This document shows, piece by piece, positions 13,152 through 23,950 of a stretch of DNA of 64,000 bases. Origin of the DNA: Watersipora subatra (Eukaryota; Bryozoa; Gymnolaemata; Cheilostomatida; Watersiporidae); NCBI RefSeq assembly GCF_963576615.1, contig NC_088711.1:57950248-58014247 (forward strand), read 5' to 3'. A program made the position numbers and the translations under genes. The notes below the pieces were generated by a model. That model was not told the origin of the DNA. It worked only from the letters and a program-made list of their open reading frames with translations, and searched no databases. Position 1 is the stretch's first letter. Every line of letters starts with the position of its first letter.

Positions 13152-15222
13152 GATATTTGGTTATTGTTTGCTAAACAACTAGATATAACCTATAAAATGA
13201 ATGGACTGTAATTGTTTATGAAATTCTAATCCGAGTTTGTAATTTTTTCAACCAATCATGTATATTCGAAGTGAATACTTGCTGCCAGCAGCATGTGCTG
13301 AATATCTTGTTGGCCAGTATATTTACCTTATTTGCAGGTAAATTATGAAAGAGTAAGAATTATGATGTGGAAGTTAAAAACAGCAGCAGGTTTCCTCTTT
13401 CTTCCTGCCTCTCCATGAGTCTTTCATGACTCTGTGTTACTTCCTGTTTATAGAATAGTTTGTAATATTCATCCACTTCAAACCTTCTTATAACCTTTGC
13501 GAATGTTTACCGTTTATATCTGCGCATATCTTTGGTATCTTTGCGCATATCCATTGGTAGCCATGTGTGATATAGTGTAGGCTTGTTAAATTAGCTTGAA
13601 TTCTCCACCATTTAATAGTAATATTCAGCACTCAGTAGAAATATCTGAAGGATTAGAAGGAAACAACTTGAATATGAAAATAACTGGAATTTATATGAAG
13701 AAATGTAGTCTGTACTGGCTGATGAAAATAAATCAAGACTAAAGACACAAAACAAGGCTCATGGTGATAATAGTTGTTCATGTGCTGCAACAGAAGTGCT
13801 TGGTATGTGGACTTTCTATGGATGTGTATGAAGTCATTCCATCAGTCACAAAACTACAATACATTAAGCAATAATGCCAGAACATAAATTAGACTAAAAA
13901 CCAAAGTATTTTATCCCATTGATATTGGAATGTCGGTTAATAGATCAGGTCAACTCTCTAATATGTTGCGCCTGAGGCTATAAAACAATAGGACCAGAGG
14001 ATAAGCAATAATCAAATAATATATATGAACAGCAGCTGCTGAGGTCCCAGCAATACACACCGCTACAACTGAAAGTATATAGGTGTGTTCTATATTCTAC
14101 TCTCGCTACCAAAGTAACGGGTTATTGCTTGGTAGCTGGCTATCGGCTCAAAACTATGTTAGTAAACAACCTGTAACTTACTAAAAATGGTTAAGACGAC
14201 TTTACCTAAGGTTATTGTTGAAGTCGTAATAAGGGCTCTAATTATTCTCTCATCAGCAGGTTGACCCTGTTTGCTGACCCACAAAATAGAAATGACGAAG
14301 GTGATTGGCAAGGTGATATAATTTCGAAATGGTTAGGTCAACAAGTATGACAGGGCAGCACGCATGCTCATGTTGTTTAATGGAGAAGCAAAGGTTGCAA
14401 TAAAACACTCATAACCTTATAAAATACCTTGCTAATTTATCAGCCACCTGCTGTTGCGACTGCCCCAAGAGATTAACCAGTCTGAACCGGGTTTTCACTC
14501 ATATAATGAATATTTTATATCGCCAAGGGGTTTGGGGAGTTAGCAAGACTGATCTATTCCAACAATTGCTCCCAAGTCTGTACGGTTGGTTCACATGCTC
14601 TGTAAATTCAAACTAGTTAATTTTAGATGACATCATTCCTTGCAAAAAAGGGTGGCGCAATAACAGTCTTATGTAAGCTTCTAAGCTGTCGCTCAGTCGG
14701 AGAAAACAAAAGTGATAGATTATTTTGTTCAGTTTAGGTAACAAAAAATGCCCGGGAAATATTATAATATGATATATAATAATCAGCTGTTAATATAATT
14801 ACCGTTATATTAACAATATAATATACATATAACATATTATATTGTTATAATATGTCCCATATTATAATATGGGACATAATATATATTTTTATGCTTTTAG
14901 AAAGAAACAATGTAAGCTTTTAACACTTGAGCGCATGAAACGCACTAAGGTATTGGATATTGCTATCCATTTCGCGTAGCGAGTCGTTGTGTTAATATGC
15001 TTGAGATAAGAGTTGTGCATTGATTACACTGTGGTGATTATTGGAGATTCGAGTGCGTAAATCCAATGACACAGTCTCGTCAGGCGAGTAGGCATATCAT
15101 TGGCCTTCATTTCACTCTGAGAACTCCATAGAGCATCACCTATAAGACGCTGTCTAAACAATTGTCATCCATATACAATTATTCTGCAGTCTCTGCATCA
15201 AAGCACATCAGTAAGGTTTACC
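13152..15222. other. Non-coding stretch between minisatellites
   Basis: It contains the AT palindrome near 14.85 kb. No frame longer than about 60 codons and no conserved motif was seen. Confidence 0.45.
14755..14885. repeat. AT-rich palindromic segment
   Basis: It includes a perfect 28-bp palindrome, TATGTCCCATATTA / TAATATGGGACATA, at 14851-14878 and further nested ATATAATAT inverted repeats on its left. It could form a cruciform or be the remnant of a fold-back element. Confidence 0.7.
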
Positions 15223-15615
15223 AAAGGTAAGTGCAAGCAATAATCATTCATGTCAAAGGTCGGTGCAAGCATTGAGAGTGCGTATGAAAGGTAAGTGCAA
15301 GCAATAAAAATGCATATGAAAGGTAAGTGCAAGCAATAATAATTCATGTCAAAGGTAGGTGCAAGCATTGAGAGTGCGTATGAAAGGTAAGTGCAGCAAT
15401 GAAGGTGCATATGAAAGGTAAGTGCAACCAATGAGAATGCATATGAAAAGTGAGTGCAAGCAATAAAAGTGCACATGAAAGGTAAGTGCAAGCAATAAAA
15501 GTGCACATGAAAGGTAAGCGCAAGCAATAAGAATGCATATGAAAGGTAAGTGCAAGCAATAAACAGGTAGATGAAAGGTAAGTGCAAGCAATAAGAGTAC
15601 ATATGAAAGGTAAAT
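15223..15615. repeat. Minisatellite, 32-bp unit, about 12 copies
   Basis: The unit is GAAAGGTAAGTGCAAGCAAT followed by AAAAGTGCATAT, with substitutions and one single-base deletion. The 32-bp period rotates through all three reading frames, giving three overlapping open minus frames that are not genes. Each unit carries GGTAAGTG, a sequence that matches a 5' splice donor. Confidence 0.93.
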
Positions 15616-16049
15616 GAATGCTTTTCAAAAATGTGGTGCTTTAACACAACAGGTTTATGGTGTACATTTTAGCAGAAAATACAACTCCTTGCTTTTATAA
15701 CTATAATAAACACGTCGTCTCAACCTTTCACATCAACAAATACTTGCTTAGGTAAAAAAATATTTGTATTAAAATTGGCAGCTTTATTTAACAATAACAA
15801 ACAAGCAGAGAATATCTCCAATAACCGGCACTCTAGTGCATGATTATTTGTAAAAGTTTGACAGACTAAACAAATATTTTAATTAGCAAATGAATTTTGA
15901 TTAGCCAACAGGTTTCTATGAAGTTTAAAAACATTGCTACGAACATGTCTTGCAGCGCTCCCTGCATTGCTCTTCAGCAATTATAAACCTGCACAAATAG
16001 CAAACGATATACTCTACAATTAGCTTATGAAATAATATTCTGCAGAAGT

Positions 16050-16170
16050 GACATACACTATATTTAGCAATTAGCAATCAAGGCACTAGAGTACGGAAGG
16101 AATATATTTAGCAGTTAGCAATCAAGGCACAAAAGAATTAACAAGCAGTAGAATCTGCAATTAGCAATCA
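16050..16170. repeat. Short imperfect repeat of GCAATTAGCAATC, 3 copies
   Basis: Segments built on TTAGCAATTAGCAATCAAGG recur at about 16060, 16112 and 16158, with spacing near 50 bp. They are degraded. The function is unknown. Confidence 0.5.
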
Positions 16171-17520
16171 GTAGACTGGAAGAGTGTCAAATGCTTTACC
16201 ATGTGCGTGTTAATTGCGGCTATGTTATCACAAGAGATCCAAAGCATTCTCTCGACAATTTACAAAGGAACACATCGCTAACTATTACTCACAGAACACC
16301 TGATGTTTAATCAAGTCTTGTCTAGTTGCTTGTAAAAGATTTTGATAATTTTTGAGAAAATCCGACTCAAAATTTGACTCGACACAAGGCAAGAATTTGG
16401 TATTAAAAGGTAGAAAATAGCTTGTTAGGGGTACCGTTAGACATCTTCATCCTTCTGCTGATTGGGCAGTCTTAAAACAAGATGTCTTACTGTACTTAAA
16501 TATATGTCAATGTCAAACTTACAGTTTCTAGCGAGCGTTTGCACGTTTACATTTTCTTTGTACTTTCTGATACATCCATTTGGTTTTTACCACAAGAGGA
16601 TGTAATAGAGATAATAGTGATAGAGGCAGAACAAGCAAATCAATTGATGTCAATGGATAGTATTTATCATTGCAAGCTGTAGTGAGTAGCTAGTCATGCC
16701 CTTGTATTCCTGTCTCATACATCCACAATTATCTTGTATCACCGAACATAATCAATAGACGGTTATTATAGGTCGTCGTAGCCAACAACCAACTGCTGCC
16801 TCTGAATGCAGTAAAAAACAAGACTTGAAGGAACTATCGTGATAGGAGCCGCTGACGATCTTGAAGTAGCTTGTGCGATTACATATAAAGGCATAAAATT
16901 CCTTCGCTTATTGCAGAAGAAACCGGCTTTGAACGAAACCAAATGTTGATTCACCGTGTGTAGGTAAGACAAACTTTGTTTAGCCATTAAGACATGTTTT
17001 TATCTAAAATGAAAATTGCATGTTTTCTTATTGGTCTGTATTTTTCTGACCTCGTGTGTTGTTGATTTCGAGTATGCATTGCGCAATGTCAACCTGTTTC
17101 ACGAGAGAATGAACACCTTTTATTTCAAAACTGCATCTCTCATGGCAGACCATGACTAGAGTGGAAGTTGTTCTCAAAATACTTTCTCTTCATTGTTTTA
17201 TGAGCTGCTAATAGCAACCCATCTGCTAATATGAATTGGTAATTTTTACAGCTTCCTCATTGGACGATCTTAAAAAAATTCTTGGTGTTTAAAATAATCT
17301 AGATTAAATAATAATATGTTACTCACGTTACAAAAACTGTTATCATAAAGGATAGTTATTAGCACCATATTTTAGTTTGTATGAAATTTTATGCCTAACA
17401 AATTTTTATCACTAAATTTCGAGCTCACAAATAATCAATTACTAATCAATGGTAGAGACAGTAAAGGTTAAAGGATATACAGAGAAGGTTATATAACTTT
17501 AGGTAAAAAGTTTATCTAGA

Positions 17521-17750
17521 AGGTAGCAAGGATAAATCAACACATTGCGAGAACCAAAGCTAAAAAAATACGCAGGGGGTAGCAGGACTAAACCAATGCA
17601 CTGTGGGAACCAAGTCTGAAAGAATATGCAGGGGGTAGCAAGACTGAATCAACACATTACAAGGACTAAGGCTGAAAAATATGCAGGAGGTAGCAAAACA
17701 AAGCTAATGCACTGCAGGAACCAATGATGAAGGAATATGCAGGGGGTAGC
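17521..17750. repeat. Minisatellite, about 60-bp unit, 4 degenerate copies
   Basis: Each unit has GGTAGCAAGACT, an AATCAACACATT- or AATGCACTG-type block, a GGAACCAA-type block and ATATGCAGGGGGTAGC. Copies alternate between two sub-types, hinting at an older 120-bp period. Confidence 0.8.
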
Positions 17751-17825
17751 GCAGCTCACATGACAGCATGAAGCAAGACTGTTGAGATATGAAAGAGTTA
17801 GCCACTCTGAACAAGCACAGGGGGT

Positions 17826-18090
17826 AGACATGCTGAAGGCATTCGAATCAGACAGAGAGGGTAAAGGGACACACATACGACTTCTTGACCTACATACTAA
17901 AGGCATAGGAATCAGACAGAGAGGGTGAAGGGACACACATACGACTTTTTGACCTACATACTAAAGGTATAGGAATCAGACAGAGAGGGTAAAGGGACAC
18001 ACATACGACTTTTTGACCTACATACTAAAGGCATAGGAATCAGACAGAGAGGGTAAAGGGACACACATACGACCTCTTGACCTACATATG
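17826..18090. repeat. Minisatellite, 64-bp unit, about 4 copies
   Basis: The unit contains CTAAAGGCATAGGAATCAGA, CAGAGAGGGTAAAGGGACAC, ACATACGACT and TTTTGACCTACATA. The last three copies are nearly identical. It starts only ~75 bp after the 60-bp array but shares no unit with it. Open minus frames over it are artefacts. Confidence 0.92.
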
Positions 18091-18627
18091 AAAACTTAAC
18101 AGCTACTTTTATAAGACGGGAAGAATGAAACTCATTAAATACAAGTACTTGGAGTAACGCAGTCGGCTGAATAGTTGACGCCGTTATGGTGCTCAATTAC
18201 AGCCGAGAAAAAATGCTGACGGAGTCAAGTGATTTGCTGTCAGCTGCACATCTCTTACCGGCTTCAATACTTTTTCTAAATGACTAGCTAGTGAGTAAAA
18301 ATAGCCCTGAATCTATTCGAACAGAGGGTAGCATTAACAAACTTCCAATAATAATTAATATGATACCTTATATATCTTTGTATAAGTTACCAAACAATCG
18401 TGAGAGACGGTATCTATTGGATATCTTGGTGAACAAGTGAATTTATAAAAAATTATGAAGGTTGTGAAAGAAATTAATAAATAATTAAATAATAAAACAA
18501 TTAAAAAAATTATGAAAGCTTTTTATGAAGTTGTCATGTTTTTAAACTTATGAATACTAGCGCCCTGGCAGTGCAGTTTGCTGTGAGAGAGCACCGGTGT
18601 AATAAGTATTGACACAATTATTACTAA

Positions 18628-18745
18628 ATGTAGGTAGATGGTCAATTGCTAATGGTGGTAGAGTGTTGACCTACCAAACTGAATGTTGCACCGCAAGTTA
18701 AAATCCTGTTTGGTGCAATCTTTTTTCCAGCATCCTATCGTAGTT
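18628..18745 (+). repeat. tRNA-like SINE head (possible)
   Basis: GGTGGTAGAGTGTTGACCTA resembles an A-box half and GCAAGTTAAAATCCTG a B-box region at a tRNA-like distance, followed by a T-rich run. It does not fold as an intact tRNA by eye, so a decayed SINE head is more likely than a tRNA gene. Confidence 0.35.
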
Positions 18746-21700
18746 TCTTACAGGTGAATGAATAAACAGGGCTATCATTACAATGAATATTGTGTCTGTT
18801 GTTTTACATATTTTACAAAAATCTCTTGAAAATGCTATAAATCTAAACACTTGTACTATATGACTTATAGCTACACGTATTTAGAAAGAATACTTTTTGA
18901 TGGAAAATTTAAGAAACTTGATGCAGTTTACTTGTAGTAGAATAGCCCACTGTTTGCAGCAACATCTCTCTGTTATCATTAGATATCTCTTGAGTGTTAC
19001 GTGTAGCGCTCTCAGGATCCAATTTGAACAAATATGGATATTGATTCATTGAACAACTTGCTTTGCACAGAAACCCTTGCCATTTGGTTCACATTTTTTA
19101 AAACTCACCTTTTAATGCATTTGTAACAAACTTTATTTTGAATGTTTAATAATTTGGAAGTTATAACAATTCATACGTGAGAGTTTTACATGATACAATG
19201 ATTAGATCACAAGTGCCTGCAGACGTATAAACACATCTTTTGAACCACAAAATTCCAATGACTTGGAAAAATGTTGGAAAGTTTTTGAAAGTCAACAGCC
19301 AAACATAAATTTAGTATGATGTGTTTTGTTTGGAGCTGAGAAAACATACAATAAATGCAGAAAAAGCTTGAGATTTTTTATAAAAATACTTTGGTTTATC
19401 TAATATTCAAAAACAGCTTATTTTAAACTTGGTTATAATACATTTGGTCGGAGGCTGGTGAATAAAAGTTTTATGTAACCCACAGGATAGCTTGATAGTG
19501 AGAGAGAAAATGTAAATTTTCTTACATAAATCTTTTATGCGACCTTTTATTTTTACCCTATATAAATACTGCATAAAGCTAAAATCCATACAGGAGACCT
19601 CCAGAATTCAGACCCATTATTTCAAAATAAACATAAATAGCTTTGCAAAAAATGGTATGACTTGGGGAATATGCAAAGAACGGGCCAAGTTTTTAACTCA
19701 ACTCTTTGAATAACCAGTATTCATGGCAAACATTTACGTTTCCTGTAAACTCGATACTCTATTGTAGAACAAATTGGACCAGTCAGGTTCAGAATTTGAA
19801 ATAGCTGCAGCCTTAGTTGAATCAATAAGCAGTATTTTTATTAATCTATCAAATGGTATCCGTATAAAGTTTCTCAGCCGAACCATGGGTTCTGTCGGTT
19901 ACGGCTTTTTATATTGGCTAAAATTCAGTCTAACGATGTAATGTCATTGCTAGTTGACCTTGATGCCTGACAGCATGGCCGTCCTAGCTCTGCATTCATA
20001 AGACCCTCAGAGAGTTTCCTTCCTTGTTTCTCATGAGACTTGCCTTAAGATCTTCTATTATATAAGTTCATGTTTTATGCTTTAGTATTGACGGTGCTAT
20101 AGTCTACTAACACGTAGGGAGGCATGACAACAGGAAACAGGTGGTTTCTTGGTTAGATTTAAGCTTTCAAGGAAAAAGACAGTAGTATTAAACCTTCAGG
20201 AGGGTTGTTAAATTTTTTGCAAACTTCTGTGCTTTTCTCACGAACTGCTTATCAAAGCGTTATGTAATAAACGTGCATTGTATCGTGTCACCCGTTTATA
20301 CCAGCACCATTGTATTGCTTTACGACTAGCTTTTCTGAGCACTTTAAACCAATTGGCTTATGAACGTAATCTTGTTTTATTTTAGCGCAAATCCAATTTA
20401 TTCCAGCTGCCCGCAAAGTCTTTTTGTTACTCGCAAATCTCGCTATAACAGTGGCTTTTGTGCAGGCTTGAGACGATCGAGTGTTTCCTTTTACACGGCC
20501 AAGTGCTTTCAGCGGCTCAATGAGAAATCAAACATTTGAGTCTATTGCAGCAATCAATGGAAGTGAGTGTAGGCAAGACCAGAAGGCATGTTGACACTTA
20601 ATGCATGAGAGCTCGTCTCTTTATACAGCTGGTCATGTGACTTTGTTTTCATAATTCGGTTAATCTCCAAGTTCACGTCATCCGCAAAACAAAAACATCA
20701 AAAATCCACAAATCAAGCGAGTTTTGTTACACGCAATTTTTTATCTAGTGTTTTATGCTTGCAAAAGATAGGAACGACGCTTTCAGATGATGCGCAAGCA
20801 AATGCCACGCAAGCTATTACATTTTAAACATTTTTCACGCTTCAATCGCTCTGATTTCAGTTTGAGTAGCTCCGAATGCGAAGCTATGACCTCTGGTGTA
20901 GAAATCCTGATCTTTTTTAACAAAGCGCCATCGCTAATACTCATCATGCGAATGTTCATTGAAACCCTTATCATACCATAACTTAATGTGTGCACAACTC
21001 CAAATCGCATCATGGAGGCATAGTGAATATCTGCTGAAGTGTTTATCTTCACCATCTTGCCATCTCTCTTATAAAATGACAGAATATAATGCAGTTCTAA
21101 ACCTAAAGAAAGCATTTATACATGAAATGCTGCCTACTGTGTGATGTCAAAGACGATGCCGCAATGTAATTTATTTTAATGAATCGTTATTTGATGAAGC
21201 GCATTGCAATACAATAAATTACAACTTAATATAACAAAAATGATATAAATCTTTAATGTGTAGTGTGCTATAATAAAATCCAACTTGTCATGTGGTATTA
21301 TAAATCAATATAATTTATATCAAGTTAAAATGTGTCATGAGACATGGTACATTGTAGCGCAATGGAGCATGATGCCAAATAGTGTAAGGTAGCATTAGAT
21401 TATATACATTCGTCAGCATAATGTTGTAAACCACAATATGATAATATATAATATAACATATTTAATTGCTTCAAACTAAAAATGTGTTATGACATAATTT
21501 TCAAGTTTTAATAAAATACAATATACAATTCATCAATATGAAATAACGGAAAAATATATTATGTAACAAAATCACATTAGTATACACCGCAGTTTGTATA
21601 GTACAATATACAAGATAAGCCTAATGTAGTAGGTCATGCAATATCTGTAGGCCTATATGTGTGATGTCATATACATTTGGCATGATAGAGTGGCCAGCGT

Positions 21701-21795
21701 GTCAGCCATTTCTAACTCAGCTGATAACCGCCTCAAAACTCTATAATAGGAAGTATTTCCACCGATTCTTCACTCATAGCATAGCGAAAAGGGTT
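18746..21795. other. Upstream region of the receptor gene
   Basis: From ~20.3 to 21.1 kb the base composition is more balanced, and overlapping frames on both strands (20783-21115 minus, 20787-20981 plus) are open. Neither resembles a known family. GGAAGTGAGTG at ~20570 is a possible donor for a 5' leader intron. From 21.15 to 21.7 kb the DNA is very AT-rich. Promoter elements were not pinned down. Confidence 0.3.
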
Positions 21796-21811
21796 TCATT
21801 TATTTTTTAGC
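21796..21811 (+). promoter_or_regulatory. Probable 3' splice acceptor in the receptor 5' leader
   Basis: A T-rich run followed by TTTTTTAG ends at about 21810, thirty bases before the receptor ATG. It is a strong acceptor-like sequence. This suggests that a non-coding first exon lies upstream and that the coding region itself has no introns. The matching donor was not identified. Confidence 0.45.
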
Positions 21812-21883
21812 ATGAGGACAGGACACATGAGCAAGTACTATGGAGAGTATAGGTTACCAACCCTTACCTGTAGCGAGCATTAA
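21812..21883 (+). CDS. Upstream ORF overlapping the muscarinic receptor start
   Basis: A 23-codon frame begins at ATG 21812, with a second in-frame ATG at 21827. It ends at TAA 21881-21883, 41 bases beyond the receptor ATG at 21840 and in a different frame. If this leader is in the mRNA, ribosomes starting here would pass the receptor start, so it could lower receptor translation. The peptide itself resembles nothing I know. The overlap is seen directly; the repressive role is inferred from how overlapping uORFs usually act. Confidence 0.4.
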   Translation: MRTGHMSKYYGEYRLPTLTCSEH

Positions 21884-23531
21884 TGATTCCTTCATCTTAG
21901 GCAGAACAAACAGAACTGTCACGAGCAGCTATACAACTTCAACAGAATGGACAGAAATGCCACAAGCTCTTGTCGGAGTATTGGCCACCTTAGCCGCTCT
22001 TGTCAGCATCTGTACGACTGTCGGAAACATCATGGTTGTAATATCCTTTATCATGGAACAAAAGATCCGACAGCCCGCCAACTATCTCATCGCGAGTCTG
22101 GCCGTAACAGACATAATCATCGGCAGCTCTTCTATGCCCCTTTATACACTCTATTTACTCAAAGGCTATTGGCCGCTTAGTGACCTAGCTTGCGACCTCT
22201 GGCTGTCGCTCGATTATACAGTTTGCCTTGTATCCCAATACACAGTCTTCCTCATTACGTTAGACCGGTTCTTCTCGGTCCGGGCACCGGCGCGGTACAG
22301 AACTTGGCGAACAACGACCAAAATGAAGGTCATGATAGCAGCGACATGGACTGTGCCGAGTTTGATATTTTTCTCAAGCATTCTGGGATGGCATCACATC
22401 AAGGCTGCAGAAAGAATCAGCAAAGTCTGTATGGCGATGTTCCAGAACAGCGCACTTTTCTCAGCTATTCTAGTTATCTGCTATTATTGGGTTACTTTGG
22501 TAATAATGATAGGCCTTTATGTGGGGATATACCAGGTAGCACTCGGTCTGCAGAGGAGATCGAAAGCAGCAAAAAAGAGAATTCAGAAATATACGCAGAA
22601 TATGACCCCGACTGCACCGGCTAGTGAAACGCAACGGCTTCTTTCCTCCCCTCGACAAGTAGCACCAGGGTCAGCCGAGCAAACAGCTTCTAGCGAATCT
22701 TCTGCCTTGCAAACAGGAAGTGGTTCAGCAACAGCAGAAATTATGAATGACGATATCTATTCAGAAAAAAAAGAATATCTGGCGCTGCCACTCGGAAAAG
22801 AATATTTACCAACCGCTGACAGAAGTCTCAATAACAAGGCAGCGACAAATGGAGTGTCTACACCAGAGAACAATAACCACAACATTCCCGAGTCACCCCT
22901 TTGGAAGCCTCGTGACACTCCAGTTGACTCCAGGATCCACTGGAATGCCCATTCCGGTCAAACATTTGTCAAAACAGAATTTCAGAGCGCAAATGGTTGT
23001 AAGAAATCGAACTCATCTTGCGAGTCACCAAGTCCAAAAGTCGGAGAGAGTAGGCGACGTATAGCGCGTAAGCGAGCAAAGCGGAGCCAAAGTCGAACTA
23101 ACTATGGGAGTGACAGCAGCAGCGAGACTTCGGAATCAGATATTAAACCAAAAGTGCTCGGTCAGCTTTCTACTCTTGTAACCGCGATCGTTCCTGCGTC
23201 CCCAGAAAAGAGAAGTAAAGAGAGAAAACGCACTTCTTCTGGCAAAAGGAATGAAAATCGCGCTCGAAAAGCTCTGCGGACAATAACATTTATTTTGGGA
23301 GCGTTTGTCATCTGCTGGACACCGTATCATGTGATTGTGTTAGTCAACAGCTTTTGTAAAAACTGTCCCACTAATGATGTACTTTATGCTCTCTCATATT
23401 GGCTCTGCTATATGAACAGCCCCATCAACCCATTCTGCTATGCTCTCTCTAATAAGGAGTTCAAAAAATCTTTTACCAAAATATTTAAACTCACCTATTG
23501 CGGTCTTGAGAAAAGATTGTGGGGTAAATAG
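21840..23531 (+). CDS. Muscarinic acetylcholine receptor, B-type (GAR-2-like) class A GPCR, single coding exon
   Basis: This 563-residue receptor should sit in the plasma membrane, bind acetylcholine and signal through a G protein (Gi/o by family). Seven hydrophobic segments are visible. TM1 carries N63, TM2 D91 in SLAVTD, and TM3 the amine-binding D125 followed by Y126. The end of TM3 is DRF (142-144) in place of DRY. W170 lies in TM4, CWTPYH (492-497) in TM6, Y520 and Y524 in TM7, and NPFCY at 530-534. C118 and C197 can form the usual disulfide. NDS (15-17) and NRT (24-26) are N-glycosylation sites. Residues ~239-473 form a long, Ser-rich, basic third intracellular loop, typical of muscarinic receptors. 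TM5 has W217 where most class A receptors have proline, and H497 replaces the Asn of vertebrate muscarinic receptors. Both fit, from memory, the protostome B-type. An in-frame TGA just upstream fixes the start. Exact subtype is inferred. Confidence 0.95.
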   Translation: MESIGYQPLPVASINDSFILGRTNRTVTSSYTTSTEWTEMPQALVGVLATLAALVSICTTVGNIMVVISFIMEQKIRQPANYLIASLAVTDIIIGSSSMPLYTLYLLKGYWPLSDLACDLWLSLDYTVCLVSQYTVFLITLDRFFSVRAPARYRTWRTTTKMKVMIAATWTVPSLIFFSSILGWHHIKAAERISKVCMAMFQNSALFSAILVICYYWVTLVIMIGLYVGIYQVALGLQRRSKAAKKRIQKYTQNMTPTAPASETQRLLSSPRQVAPGSAEQTASSESSALQTGSGSATAEIMNDDIYSEKKEYLALPLGKEYLPTADRSLNNKAATNGVSTPENNNHNIPESPLWKPRDTPVDSRIHWNAHSGQTFVKTEFQSANGCKKSNSSCESPSPKVGESRRRIARKRAKRSQSRTNYGSDSSSETSESDIKPKVLGQLSTLVTAIVPASPEKRSKERKRTSSGKRNENRARKALRTITFILGAFVICWTPYHVIVLVNSFCKNCPTNDVLYALSYWLCYMNSPINPFCYALSNKEFKKSFTKIFKLTYCGLEKRLWGK

Positions 23532-23944
23532 AACATTCACCTTTTACTTATTTTTAAAACCTACTGTTTGCAATACCAGATATAAAATATATTTTTATTT
23601 CCAAGCCAAATTTGTGCATTATTACTGATTGCAGATCTACGGTAGAGCGATAGTGCCACTTTCAAGTGCTTGTTAGCCTAAAATTTCCACATGCATAGGT
23701 TTTAACATTGTAAAACCTATTTAAAAAGTGCTCATCAGGTTGCCATGACAACTTTCTTTAAACATTTATCAACGAATAGTGATGAATGCCTATTATGACT
23801 AGACAAGGGAATTTTTAATAATAGTTAACATAGTTTTATGATATAACTTATTGCAAAGAACAATATTTGTGTGCTCAGTTGCACATTGAGAACAAGGCTC
23901 TACAAGGTATGTTATGGTAATACCATATAAATGGAACATGTCTA

Positions 23945-23950
23945 AATAAA
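23945..23950 (+). terminator. Candidate poly(A) signal of the receptor gene
   Basis: AATAAA lies 414 bases after the receptor stop codon. It is the first canonical hexamer I noticed in the 3' region. A single hexamer in AT-rich DNA is weak evidence. Confidence 0.35.

Noticed and set aside
15198-15647. Three overlapping minus frames of 80-149 codons
   Set aside because: All are translations of the 32-bp minisatellite in rotating frames.
17649-18196. Minus frames of 95 and 80 codons
   Set aside because: Explained by the 60-bp and 64-bp tandem arrays.
20783-21144. Overlapping frames on both strands upstream of the receptor
   Set aside because: No recognisable domain, frames open on both strands at once, no supporting splice or start context.
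22190-22624. Alternative 144-codon frame within the receptor gene
   Set aside because: Shadow of the receptor coding sequence in another frame.
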